Of a stretch of DNA of 64,000 nucleotides, positions 54,557-62,543 are shown piece by piece. The stretch comes from Candidimonas sp. SYP-B2681 (GTDB lineage Bacteria; Pseudomonadota; Gammaproteobacteria; Burkholderiales; Burkholderiaceae_B): positions 62,001 to 126,000 of the forward strand of contig NZ_RYDV01000002.1 in NCBI RefSeq assembly GCF_003971065.1, in the 5' to 3' direction. Both the position numbers and the translations under genes were made by a program. The first letter of the stretch is position 1, and every line of letters starts with the position of its first letter. Under the pieces are notes generated by a model. That model worked only from the letters and a program-made list of their open reading frames with translations. It was not told where the DNA came from and searched no databases.

Positions 54557-54602
54557 GGGGTTTTCCCTAGTATCACTGCCCTAACGACGGTATACAATAT
54601 GC
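54557..54602 (+). promoter_or_regulatory. Promoter region of the HDO operon: GGGG-N4-CCCTAG motif and GntR-type operator 3
   Basis: GGGGTTTTCCCTAG at 54557-54570, then CGGTATACAATATGC at 54588-54602, which also contains a likely -10 (TATACA or TACAAT). The first motif would be centred near -40. Confidence 0.55.
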
Positions 54603-54681
54603 AATGTAAGATGTCGATTCGACCCTATGCCGCCAGACGCGGTGTCATGCACGCATGCGTGCTCTCTAAAAAGGATAGATC

Positions 54682-55413
54682 ATGGCTGAGTTAATGAACC
54701 GAGACGAGTTTCGCACGGCGCTGGAGACGGCCATCAAAGGCAACAGTGCCAATGCATCGCCTTTCAGCATCGCTTGGGCAAGCGGCAAGCTAAGCCGCGA
54801 ACATCTGGCACGCTGGGCGGAAAACCACTATCACTACGTTGGGCCATTCGCCGATTATCTGGCCTACGTCTATGCGCGCACTCCCGATCAATACACGGAA
54901 GCTAAAGACTTTCTTCTGGCGAATATGTACGAAGAAGAAATCGGCGGTGATCGCCACACCGATCTGCTGATCCGATTTGCCGAAGCCTGCGGCACCACGC
55001 GCGAGCGTGTTGTCAGCCCCGATAATATGTCACCCACGACACGCGCTTTGCAGTCGTGGTGTTACGCCGTTGCCATGCGCGAAGACCCTATCGTTGCGGT
55101 CGCCGGCCTGGTGGTGGGGCTTGAATCGCAAGTGCCTTCCATTTACCGCAAGCAAACGCCTACCTTGCGCGAAAAGTACGGTTTCAGCGACGAGGAAGTC
55201 GAATTCTTCGACCTGCATATTGTTTCCGACGAGATTCACGGCGAGCGTGGCTATCAAATCGTGCTTGAGCACGCCAACACGGTGGAATTGCAACAGCGTT
55301 GCCTGAAAATTTGCCAAATCGGCGCCGAAATGCGCTTGCTGTATACCACCGCCTTGTATACCGATTACGTGCAAAAAGAAATTGCCTTGCAAGAGCTGGA
55401 ACTGGTTGCTTGA
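54682..55413 (+). CDS. Haem-oxygenase-like dimetal oxidase (HDO; PqqC/CADD-type)
   Basis: 243 residues, all-helical PqqC/TenA-like fold. The six ligands known from chlamydial CADD and other HDO enzymes are present with matching spacing: Glu85, His92 (YEEEIGGDRH), Glu148 (GLESQ), and His179, Asp183, His186 (HIVSDEIH, the HxxxDxxH motif). HDOs use O2 and two metal ions for N-oxygenation, C-C cleavage, desaturation or self-modification. AAGGAT precedes the ATG. First gene of an operon with an aldehyde dehydrogenase, a GlcG/HbpS protein and a ferredoxin reductase. The substrate is unknown; true PqqC activity is unlikely because no pqq genes are near. Confidence 0.85.
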   Translation: MAELMNRDEFRTALETAIKGNSANASPFSIAWASGKLSREHLARWAENHYHYVGPFADYLAYVYARTPDQYTEAKDFLLANMYEEEIGGDRHTDLLIRFAEACGTTRERVVSPDNMSPTTRALQSWCYAVAMREDPIVAVAGLVVGLESQVPSIYRKQTPTLREKYGFSDEEVEFFDLHIVSDEIHGERGYQIVLEHANTVELQQRCLKICQIGAEMRLLYTTALYTDYVQKEIALQELELVA

Positions 55414-55494
55414 TTTCACGACTTACCGGCAAGCTTGCCGCTTTAGCGGTTTCTTGCCGGGCACGTTATCGCCCGTATTGAAGGAAGCCCGACA

Positions 55495-56955
55495 GTGCAC
55501 GATTTAAAAGACCAAATATTTCTAAACCATATCGACGGCAAGTGGGCGGCAAGCGTCACTGGCAAAACATACCCGAACACGAGTCCAGCCGATACGCGCG
55601 ATATCGTCGGCAATTTCCAGGACTCCAGTGCTGACGACGCGGCCTTGGCGGTAAAAGCCGCCCAAGACGCCTTTCATGGTTGGAAGAGCACGCCGGTGGC
55701 CAAGCGCGCGAAGATATTGATGACGGCGGCTGATTACCTTGAGGCCCATGCAGATCGCATCGCGCAAGAACTTACCCGAGAAGAAGGCAAAGCGTTAAGC
55801 CTTAGCCGCGACGAAGTCCTTCGTTCGGCTCAAACGTTGCGTTTCTATGCCGTGGAAGGGCAAACCTTCACCGGCGAGACCTTTCAGCAAGATGATCCTG
55901 ACATGATCGTCTATACCCAGCGCGAGCCGCTGGGCGTGGTTACCGTGATTTCGCCGTGGAATTTTCCGATTTCCATTCCGTCGCGAAAAATTGCGCCTGC
56001 GCTGATCATGGGTAATACCGTTGTTTTCAAGCCGTCTACCGACGCGCCCCTAAGTGGCTATCGGCTAGCTGAAGCCTTTGTCGAGGCAGGCATCCCTCCT
56101 GGCGTGCTGAACTTCATCACCGGGCGGGCCTCGGCCGTCGGCAAGACCATTACCGAATCGTCTGCGGTCCGGGCCATATCCTTTACGGGGTCGACCGCGG
56201 CAGGCGAAGCCATTCATCGTTCCGTCGATATGACCACCCGCACTCAAATGGAGCTAGGGGGCAAGAATCCGCTGATCGTTTTGGCCGATGCCGATCTGGA
56301 CAAGGCCGTCGACTTGGTCATCAAAGGCGGCTTTTCGCTAAGCGGCCAGGCCTGCACAGGCACCAGCCGCGTATTGGTCGAATCGCGGATCAAACAAGTC
56401 TTTACTGACAAGCTGATCGCCAAGATCAAGGCGTTGAAGGTGGGTAACGGCATGAAATCGGGGTTCGATCTCGGCCCACTGGCGACGCGCGCCCAGTTGG
56501 ATAACGTCCTGTCGTATATCGAGGTGGGCAAGGCTGAAGCGACACACTTGATTGGCGGGGACCGCTTGATGGGCGAAGACTTCGACCATGGCTATTACGT
56601 CAGTCCTGCCGTGTTCACCGACGTTACTCAAGATATGCGTATTGCCCGGGAAGAAATATTTGGTCCCGTGATCGCCATTATCGAAGTGGCCGACTACGAC
56701 GACGCCATCGCAAAAGCGAATGACACGGAATATGGACTGTCGGCAGCCATCGCCACGACGAATGCGGTATACGCCCATCGCTTTGCAAACGACATACAGT
56801 CCGGCACGGTGAAAATCAACCGGACAACCACCGGGAATTTGATGAATGCGCCATTTGGCGGCTTGAAGCGTTCCAGTACATCGACGTTCAGGGAGTCGGG
56901 GCGTGTGGGGCTCGAGTTCTATACACAGACCAAGACCGTTTACAGGGCGGGCTAA
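55495..56955 (+). CDS. Aldehyde dehydrogenase family protein
   Basis: 486 residues from GTG 55495 (AAGGA eight bases upstream). [33 protein letters not shown], catalytic Glu in [12 protein letters not shown] and catalytic Cys in [12 protein letters not shown]. The active-site pattern is of the 2,5-dioxovalerate / broad semialdehyde dehydrogenase type. It probably oxidises an aldehyde released by the HDO enzyme encoded just upstream. Confidence 0.92.
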   Translation: MHDLKDQIFLNHIDGKWAASVTGKTYPNTSPADTRDIVGNFQDSSADDAALAVKAAQDAFHGWKSTPVAKRAKILMTAADYLEAHADRIAQELTREEGKALSLSRDEVLRSAQTLRFYAVEGQTFTGETFQQDDPDMIVYTQREPLGVVTVISPWNFPISIPSRKIAPALIMGNTVVFKPSTDAPLSGYRLAEAFVEAGIPPGVLNFITGRASAVGKTITESSAVRAISFTGSTAAGEAIHRSVDMTTRTQMELGGKNPLIVLADADLDKAVDLVIKGGFSLSGQACTGTSRVLVESRIKQVFTDKLIAKIKALKVGNGMKSGFDLGPLATRAQLDNVLSYIEVGKAEATHLIGGDRLMGEDFDHGYYVSPAVFTDVTQDMRIAREEIFGPVIAIIEVADYDDAIAKANDTEYGLSAAIATTNAVYAHRFANDIQSGTVKINRTTTGNLMNAPFGGLKRSSTSTFRESGRVGLEFYTQTKTVYRAG

Positions 56956-57010
56956 GGTTAATCGGACAGGCTCTAGAGCCCACAATTTTTGAATTCAAGG
57001 TGAGATCGTA

Positions 57011-57490
57011 ATGAAGAATATCGTTCGTTTGGAAGTCGAAGAAGCTCGTCTGATGGTGGACGCAGCGGTTGCCAAATCCAAAGAAATTGGCGTGCTCGAA
57101 ACGATTTGCGTTGTCGATGAAGGGGGTTTCCCCATCATCCTGGAACGCATGAATGGTGCACGCATAACCGGGCCTCAAATAGCCTGGAACAAGGCATTTA
57201 CGGCAGCCGGACACAAGCGCTCGACGCACCTGTTCACCACTCCACCTAATGGTCCTGCATTGCCTGGCAACGAAGCGTTTGGCATTCAGCTTAGTTTCGA
57301 GGGCAAGTTTGCGGCCTTCGTGGGCGGTTTCCCTATCGTGGTCAATGATGAAGTCATTGGCGGCATTGGCTTAAGCGGCGGCAATGGCGAGCAGGACACC
57401 AAGGCAGGCCTGGCCGGGCTTCAAGCCCTAGCCGACGCGCTGGCCGATAAGGGCATGAAGGTTCTGGTACAGGCCGATATCAAAAAGTGA
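57011..57490 (+). CDS. GlcG/HbpS-family protein
   Basis: 159 residues of the GlcG/HbpS fold: EVEEARLMVDAAVAKSKEIG, CVVDEGGFPIILERMNGA, AWNKAFTAAGHKRSTH, GNEAFGIQLSFEGKFAAFVGGFPIVVNDEVIGGIGLSGGNGEQDTKA. No signal peptide, so cytoplasmic. Streptomyces HbpS binds haem, but many relatives are accessory proteins of glycolate, diol or aromatic catabolism with unknown role. AAGGTGA ribosome site; same operon as HDO. Confidence 0.9.
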   Translation: MKNIVRLEVEEARLMVDAAVAKSKEIGVLETICVVDEGGFPIILERMNGARITGPQIAWNKAFTAAGHKRSTHLFTTPPNGPALPGNEAFGIQLSFEGKFAAFVGGFPIVVNDEVIGGIGLSGGNGEQDTKAGLAGLQALADALADKGMKVLVQADIKK

Positions 57491-57553
57491 GTTTTGCCGG
57501 CATGCATGCTGGCCGTTAAGTCGACTGGCATGCAAGCAACAGGAGGACGAGTC

Positions 57554-58570
57554 ATGCCATACCATGTTCGTATTGCGGAAACCGATGTCGCCTTCGAGGT
57601 CGGCGCCGATGAATCCATTTTGGAAGCAGCCATGCGTGCCGATGTCAATATGGCGCACGAATGCCAGTTTGGCGGTTGTGGCACGTGCCGTATAAAGCTG
57701 CTCGAAGGTTCCGTTCGCTACGATGAATTTCCTATGGCGCTAACCGAGGAAGAGCACGCAGAAGGGTATGCGTTGGCATGCCAGGCTCGCCCCAATGCCG
57801 ATGTTGTCATCAGTCCTGCGGCTAAAGGCATGGAATTCGCACCCGCAGCCGTCGTCCAGGCGCGTGTGAAAAGCATAGAGCCCCTGACGGCAGACATTAC
57901 TCATTTGACTCTGCAATTACCCGAGCAGTTGCTGCTCGATTACCGCCCAGGTCAGTATATGAATATCTTGCTCCAAGACGGGAGCACCCGTAGCTTTTCA
58001 ATGGCGTCGGCACATTTGCCAGACAATATGGTCGACTTTCACATCCGGCGAATCCAGGGCGGCTACTTCACCAACGAACAATTGCGTGCCATGCAGCCGC
58101 AGACGCCGCTACGCATAGAAATTCCATTGGGAACGTTCTGCTATCACGAAGACGATTGGCGGCCATTGATCATGGTGGCGACAGGCACGGGATTGGCGCC
58201 CATTAAAGCTATCCTGGAATCATTGCTGGATAACGACGATTGTCCGCCGGTGTCTCTTTATTGGGGTATGCGCACCGAAAAAGACTTGTACCTCAGCCAC
58301 GAGATCGAATCCTGGAAAGGGCGCCTTTACGAATTCAATTTTGTGCCAGTGCTTTCGCGCCCCTCGGCAGATTGGCAAGGACGTCGGGGCCATGTGCAGC
58401 ATGCTGTTATCGACGACTTTGACGACTTATCCGAGCATGCGGTGTATTTGTGTGGCTCACCCACCATGGTCGTCGAAGCAAAATCCTTGTTCGCAGGAAA
58501 AGGTGCAAGTCTGGACTATCTCTACTCCGACAGTTTCACCTTCCAGACACCAGTGGCTTTGGTGACCTGA
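57554..58570 (+). CDS. Ferredoxin-NAD(P)H reductase fusion (2Fe-2S + FAD + NAD domains)
   Basis: 338 residues. N-terminal 2Fe-2S domain (Cys pattern in HECQFGGCGTCRIKLLEG and LACQAR), FAD domain with YRPGQYMNILLQDGSTRSFSMAS, NAD(P) domain with MVATGTGLAPIKAILE and YLCGSPTMV. Same layout as the reductases of benzoate-type and methane-type oxygenases. AGGAGGA ahead of ATG 57554; the frame opens 20 codons earlier without support. It should carry electrons from NAD(P)H to the ferredoxins encoded at 59.2-60.1 kb or directly to the oxidase. Confidence 0.93.
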   Translation: MPYHVRIAETDVAFEVGADESILEAAMRADVNMAHECQFGGCGTCRIKLLEGSVRYDEFPMALTEEEHAEGYALACQARPNADVVISPAAKGMEFAPAAVVQARVKSIEPLTADITHLTLQLPEQLLLDYRPGQYMNILLQDGSTRSFSMASAHLPDNMVDFHIRRIQGGYFTNEQLRAMQPQTPLRIEIPLGTFCYHEDDWRPLIMVATGTGLAPIKAILESLLDNDDCPPVSLYWGMRTEKDLYLSHEIESWKGRLYEFNFVPVLSRPSADWQGRRGHVQHAVIDDFDDLSEHAVYLCGSPTMVVEAKSLFAGKGASLDYLYSDSFTFQTPVALVT

Positions 58571-58591
58571 ATTTGGTTCTTATTCTATCTT

Positions 58592-58789
58592 TTAGCCTGC
58601 GTGGTACGCGGAATCCTCGCGCCTAGTGTGCTGGGCGTTGTTGTGGCAAGAACGTTTCTTTGCGAACAAGGCTCTGATCGGAAACGGGAACAGAGGAATG
58701 CTGTGGCGCAATAAGGTGCGACCCTCAACGTGCGCGAGTAGTTGCTCACCAACGGGTGTATTTCTGTAGTGGGTAAGATCGTCGTTCAT
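58592..58789 (-). pseudogene. 65-codon reverse ORF downstream of an operator-like site; possible gene remnant
   Basis: MNDDLTHYRNTPVGEQLLAH opens a 65-residue frame that looks protein-like at first and loses that character towards its end. No ribosome site is seen. Its ATG lies about 22 bp downstream of the operator-like site at 58811-58825, which reads in the same direction. This arrangement suggests the 5' end of a lost member of the regulon. No family recognised. Confidence 0.3.
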
Positions 58790-58810
58790 GGTTTATACCG
58801 ATTGCATCCT

Positions 58811-58825
58811 GATTAAAGTATACCA
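58811..58825 (-). promoter_or_regulatory. GntR-type operator 4 (reverse direction)
   Basis: Reverse strand TGGTATACTTTAATC, 12 of 15 positions equal to the site at 59056. Confidence 0.5.
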
Positions 58826-58919
58826 TTTCGCAGGGCAGCCCTTCAGCATTTCCCTTTAGGGCAGATTTCAAAGTGGTGTTCATGTAGTTCGATTATGGTG
58901 CCACGATAGAACTACGTCA

Positions 58920-58933
58920 TTGATATAGATCAT
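58920..58933. promoter_or_regulatory. FNR/Anr-like box, one mismatch
   Basis: TTGAT-ATAG-ATCAT differs from TTGAT-N4-ATCAA at the last base. It lies 258 bp upstream of the first ferredoxin gene. Confidence 0.4.
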
Positions 58934-59022
58934 TATTTTTGATCCTCCCCGGGCTCTCTTTAAGGACTCGCGGTCCCCCGCGCCTGTTCGCCTGCGGTCA
59001 ACGACGAATGTTTGACGCTACT

Positions 59023-59070
59023 GGGGACATACCCTAGGGGCCATGCCTGAATGGATGGTATACAATATTC
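59023..59070 (+). promoter_or_regulatory. Promoter region of the ferredoxin operon: GGGG-N5-CCCTAG motif and GntR-type operator 5
   Basis: GGGG-ACATA-CCCTAG at 59023-59037 and TGGTATACAATATTC at 59056-59070. The spacing of the two motifs equals that at the HDO promoter within 2 bp. TATACA may serve as the -10. Confidence 0.6.
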
Positions 59071-59177
59071 ACTATCGAGCGATAAGTTGTATTGCATATG
59101 CGTGTTCACTTATCGTTGGCGTCGCGAAGGCAGGCCTTTGCGCTCTTATCTCTAGAATTCCGCCGTGAGTTTACAGA

Positions 59178-59486
59178 ATGCCTACCGTCGTTTTCCACAA
59201 AGCCGGACAGACGTATACCGAGGTTGTCAACGACAACACCAATCTGGTCGTGCGCGCTGGCATCAAACAATTTCCCTATCCCAATCTGAAGTATCAGTGC
59301 GGAATGGGCAAATGCGCTACCTGTGCGTGCCGGGTTATTTCGGGTGCTGAGCACTTGCCTCCGGCTAACTGGAAAGAAAAGAAACAACTGGGCGAACGTA
59401 TCGAGCAGGGATATCGGCTGGTTTGTCAGCTATGGCTGAGCCATGACATTGAGTTGACGCAGGATATTGCGCCGGCGGCTAAATAA
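59178..59486 (+). CDS. 2Fe-2S ferredoxin (1)
   Basis: 102 residues, plant-type 2Fe-2S fold. Cluster ligands in YQCGMGKCATCACRV (C-x4-C-x2-C) and the fourth Cys in RLVCQLWLSHDIEL. Small soluble electron carrier. First gene of a four-gene operon controlled by the 59.0-kb motif pair; likely partner of the reductase at 57.6 kb. Confidence 0.92.
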   Translation: MPTVVFHKAGQTYTEVVNDNTNLVVRAGIKQFPYPNLKYQCGMGKCATCACRVISGAEHLPPANWKEKKQLGERIEQGYRLVCQLWLSHDIELTQDIAPAAK

Positions 59487-59505
59487 AGAGCAAAGAGGCC
59501 AGCTT

Positions 59506-59826
59506 ATGTATGTGATTCTAGTCAGCAAACCCGGTAAGTATCGTAGCGAGGTCGGCCCCGAGGCAAGGGTGATCGAATCGTACGAGTATCGATATTGCGG
59601 AAAAATCAAGGCTATCTACCAGCTCGTCAAATTAGACAGCGATATCCGGATTCGTATTACCGAAGACGACCCGCCCCATGTCGTCAATAACGTGCCTTCC
59701 AAGTTTCTCGAGAAATTCGAAACGATTGAACAGGCACGCGTTGAACTGAACCATCTGGCACAGTTCGGCGGCCAGGAGGCGACGATGGTGCGCTGCGATA
59801 ATGATCGCGCTACAGGAAAAATCTAA
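59506..59826 (+). CDS. Unrecognised 106-residue protein between two ferredoxin genes
   Basis: Starts MYVILVSKPGKYRSEVGPEA, has a strand-rich N-terminal half (YRYCGKIKAIYQLVKLDSDIRIRITEDD) and a helical stretch near the end (KFLEKFETIEQARVELNHLAQFG). No signal peptide or membrane span; two cysteines (about 31 and 97). AGAGG eight bases upstream. It lies 19 bp after ferredoxin 1 and 2 bp before ferredoxin 2, so it is tightly co-translated. Its position suggests a small subunit, coupling protein or assembly factor of the oxidase system. I do not recognise a family. Confidence 0.8.
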   Translation: MYVILVSKPGKYRSEVGPEARVIESYEYRYCGKIKAIYQLVKLDSDIRIRITEDDPPHVVNNVPSKFLEKFETIEQARVELNHLAQFGGQEATMVRCDNDRATGKI

Positions 59827-59828
59827 TC

Positions 59829-60107
59829 ATGGTTGAAATCACCTTCATTAACAATGGCGGCTTGGTCGCCGCGGCGCCCGAGAACAGTAATTTGCTTCGT
59901 GTGTCGATCAAGGAACGAGGCGGCATCCCATTCAAGTGCGGGGGCGGCCTTTGCGGTACCTGCAAGTGCCACATCGTAGAAGGCATCGAAAACACGGACA
60001 AGATCAAACCGAAAGAGCGGAAGCACTTGAAGCCCGAAGACTTTGAAAAAGGGTATCGCATGGCGTGCCAAACGTTTGTTATGGGAAACATCAAGGTCGC
60101 TTGGTAG
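59829..60107 (+). CDS. 2Fe-2S ferredoxin (2)
   Basis: 92 residues. Cluster ligands in FKCGGGLCGTCKCHIVEG (C-x4-C-x2-C) and the fourth Cys in RMACQTFVMG. Basic middle segment (KIKPKERKHLKPEDF). It is a different sequence from ferredoxin 1, so the two may deliver electrons at different potentials or to different sites. Starts 2 bp after the stop of the 106-residue protein. Confidence 0.92.
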   Translation: MVEITFINNGGLVAAAPENSNLLRVSIKERGGIPFKCGGGLCGTCKCHIVEGIENTDKIKPKERKHLKPEDFEKGYRMACQTFVMGNIKVAW

Positions 60108-60127
60108 AACCACAAGGAAGTTCCTTT

Positions 60128-61060
60128 ATGTTGCATATCTCTGACGAGATGGTGAACGCCGTCGTGACAGCAAGCGATGCGCAAAAAGTATTGCATGCCG
60201 CCTTTTTAAGTTACGCCGACGGCGGCGCCTCGATGCAGCAACGCATTCGAACCGAGGCCGACGGCGTCAAGCTTTCTACCTTAGGCGCAGTCATTCCAGA
60301 TCAGGGTGTTGCCGGAGCAAAGATCTATACCACGATAAAGGGTCAGTTCTCCTTCGTGATCTTGCTGTTCTCAGCGCAAGATGGGCGACCCTTGGCCACG
60401 TTTGACGCGGGTGCCTTGACCCGTATACGAACTGCGGCATGCACCGTGTTACTCGCGAAAAAACTGGCACGTCGCTCGGCAAAAACCATGGGATTGTTTG
60501 GCGCCGGTGTCCAGGGGACCGAACATGCCGTTCAACTGACCCGCGAATTCGGCCTTGAGGAGATTCTTGTTTGCGACCCGTACGCAGCGCCCGATACAGG
60601 CCATCGGCTGACATCCGCATCCGGGACAAAAGTTCGGATGGCTGCGGCCGATGAAACGGCAGCCAGTGCCGATATTTTGGTGACGGCGTCGCGCTCGACT
60701 ACGCCGCTGTTTTCTGGCGAGCTATTGCGCCCGGGCGTGTTTGTGGCAGCGATTGGGTCCAGCTTGCCCACCACTCGCGAGCTCGACGATGTCACCATGG
60801 CCAAGGCGAAAGCCATCGTTATCGAATGGCGGCAACAGTCTCTGGTAGAGGCGGGCGATTTAATCCTCGCGTGCCCTGAAGCAGCAGTCGGTGAAAAGGT
60901 GGTGGAACTTGCGCACGTGTTGGCGGGCGCACACCTATGCCGCCAATCGGAAGACGACGTCTTCATCTACAAGTCGGTAGGGGTCGGCCTGGAGGATATT
61001 GCGTTGGCCGGCCATGCGTATCGGCAGGTGGCAAACCTTCAGGGCCTGGCATTGCCATAG
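60128..61060 (+). CDS. Ornithine cyclodeaminase / mu-crystallin family protein
   Basis: 310 residues. GAVIPDQGVAGAKIYTTIKGQFSFVILLFS, DAGALTRIRTAACTVLLAKKLA, NAD-binding GLFGAGVQGTEHAVQL, DILVTASRSTTPLF, VAAIGSSLPTTRELDD. Members include ornithine cyclodeaminase, ketimine/imine reductases and N-substituted amino acid dehydrogenases. ATG 60128 has AAGGAA upstream. Within this block an imine-reducing or C-N-cleaving step on a nitrogenous product is plausible. Confidence 0.88.
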   Translation: MLHISDEMVNAVVTASDAQKVLHAAFLSYADGGASMQQRIRTEADGVKLSTLGAVIPDQGVAGAKIYTTIKGQFSFVILLFSAQDGRPLATFDAGALTRIRTAACTVLLAKKLARRSAKTMGLFGAGVQGTEHAVQLTREFGLEEILVCDPYAAPDTGHRLTSASGTKVRMAAADETAASADILVTASRSTTPLFSGELLRPGVFVAAIGSSLPTTRELDDVTMAKAKAIVIEWRQQSLVEAGDLILACPEAAVGEKVVELAHVLAGAHLCRQSEDDVFIYKSVGVGLEDIALAGHAYRQVANLQGLALP

Positions 61061-61124
61061 CACTGCAGACCGGAACAGGCGCCGTGGCGCCGTGCTCCGA
61101 TAAAGGTACGTCGGCGACCAGAAG

Positions 61125-62273
61125 TTACTTCAGCAAGCGCCACTGACCGTCTTTGACAGTAATCAATTCACGACCTCGGTCATCGAAGCCACTATGGTCT
61201 TCGGGGCTCATGTTGTATACGCCCTGAGTGCCCACTAACTCATGTGTTTTTTCCAGGGCATCGCGCAAGGCGCTGCGGAATTCCGGTGTGCCGGGCTTGG
61301 CGTGTTTGGCTGCCGCAGGAACGGCTTGCTCGAGCAACAGGCCTGCATCAAGTACATTAGCCCCGAAGGTAGCAGGCGGGGTGCCATGCATTGCGGTGTA
61401 GCGGGTAATGTAATCTTGCGCTATCTTCTTCGAGGGATTGCTGTCGGCGATTTCTGGCAGCACCAGCATCAACCCGGCCGCCAAGATAGTGCCTTCCACG
61501 TCTTTACCGCCCAGTTTCAAGAAAGCGGGTAAAGCGGCGCCGTGAGTCTGGTAGAACTGGCCTTTATAGCCTTGCTTGGCAAGCGTCGCCTGGGGCAGTA
61601 CGGCGGCTGTGCCGGTGCCGGCAATCAGGACCGCGTCTGGCTTTGAGGCCAGTACTTTTAGTGCCTGACCGGTAACCGAGCTGTCCGACCGCTGATACCG
61701 TTCGACCGATACGAGCTTGATATTGTTTGCTGCCGCCAGGCTACTGAAGACCTTCAGCCAGTTCTCGCCATAAGCATCGTTAAAGCCGATGAATCCTGCG
61801 GTCTTGACCCCGGTTCCCGCCATATGTCCGACAATGGCCTTGGCGATAAGGTCGTCGTTCTGTGTGGTTTTGAACACCCATTTTTTCTCGGGTGTCATGG
61901 GCAGAATAACCGAGGCAGTGCCGACCGGCGACAGCATGGGGGTACCCGATTCGGCGACGAACTGGATTACCGCCATGGCGTTGGGCGACCCAGTAGGGCC
62001 AATAATCGCATCGACCTTTTCTTCAGTGATAAGCTTTTTGAAGATCGTGACCGACTGCGTCGGATCGCTGGTGTCATCCAGCGAAATGTACTCTACCGTC
62101 AAATCGCCTATTTTTTTTGGCAGCAAAGGTACCGTATTCTTCTGCGGGATGCCGACCATGGCCGTGGGGCCGGTAGCTGATGTCACAACGCCTACTTTGA
62201 CTTGGGCCAATACGGGGGTGGCACCAATGGCGCCAAGCAGCATTGCGGCGACGGCTATCGTTCTAAACGGCAT
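61125..62273 (-). CDS. Branched-chain-amino-acid-type ABC substrate-binding protein (LivJ-like)
   Basis: 382 residues. Signal peptide (RTIAVAAMLLGAIGATPVLAQ), then VKVGVVTSATGPTAMVGIPQKNTVPLLP, DDTSDPTQSVTIFKKLITEEKVDAIIGPTGS and FIGFNDAYGENWLKVF, a type I periplasmic-binding fold. GGAGAA ribosome site. No Liv permease or ATPase genes adjoin it, so it must use a transporter encoded elsewhere. Convergent with the ferredoxin operon; membership of the regulon is uncertain. Confidence 0.92.
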   Translation of the reverse strand: MPFRTIAVAAMLLGAIGATPVLAQVKVGVVTSATGPTAMVGIPQKNTVPLLPKKIGDLTVEYISLDDTSDPTQSVTIFKKLITEEKVDAIIGPTGSPNAMAVIQFVAESGTPMLSPVGTASVILPMTPEKKWVFKTTQNDDLIAKAIVGHMAGTGVKTAGFIGFNDAYGENWLKVFSSLAAANNIKLVSVERYQRSDSSVTGQALKVLASKPDAVLIAGTGTAAVLPQATLAKQGYKGQFYQTHGAALPAFLKLGGKDVEGTILAAGLMLVLPEIADSNPSKKIAQDYITRYTAMHGTPPATFGANVLDAGLLLEQAVPAAAKHAKPGTPEFRSALRDALEKTHELVGTQGVYNMSPEDHSGFDDRGRELITVKDGQWRLLK

Positions 62274-62477
62274 GGGGTTCTCCGGTGGTAGAAAATCTAA
62301 AAAGAAGTATGCTGTGAATGTTTGAATTTTGTTACCGTATTCTAGACGGCTACGGCGACTTACGCGGTATGCTACTCGCGTTTTTGGTTTCTAAAACAGT
62401 AAGAAAGCCGTAAAACGTTGAACTTTTAAGCCCTTTTTGCCTCTATATTGCGAATTCTCGAAATTTCGCTTCCGGCA

Positions 62478-62504
62478 TTAGCACTCTGCTAACCAGAGTG
62501 CTAA
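62478..62504. promoter_or_regulatory. Perfect CIRCE element (HrcA operator) upstream of rpoH
   Basis: TTAGCACTC-N9-GAGTGCTAA, identical to the CIRCE consensus, 39 bp upstream of the rpoH ATG. Confidence 0.93.
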
Positions 62505-62543
62505 TATAAGACTATATCGTTTTAAGCGAGGACTGTTCATCCG

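Larger units (their letters stand above)
58571..59177. other. 607-bp control region between the reductase and ferredoxin operons
   Basis: Contains a short reverse-strand ORF with its own operator-like site, an FNR/Anr-like box, a GGGG-N5-CCCTAG motif and a GntR-type operator, each listed separately. No other gene is supported. Confidence 0.6.

Noticed and set aside
54682-55413. Annotation as PqqC (PQQ synthesis) or TenA (thiamin salvage)
   Set aside because: No pqq or thi genes nearby, and the full dimetal ligand set fits HDO oxidases better.
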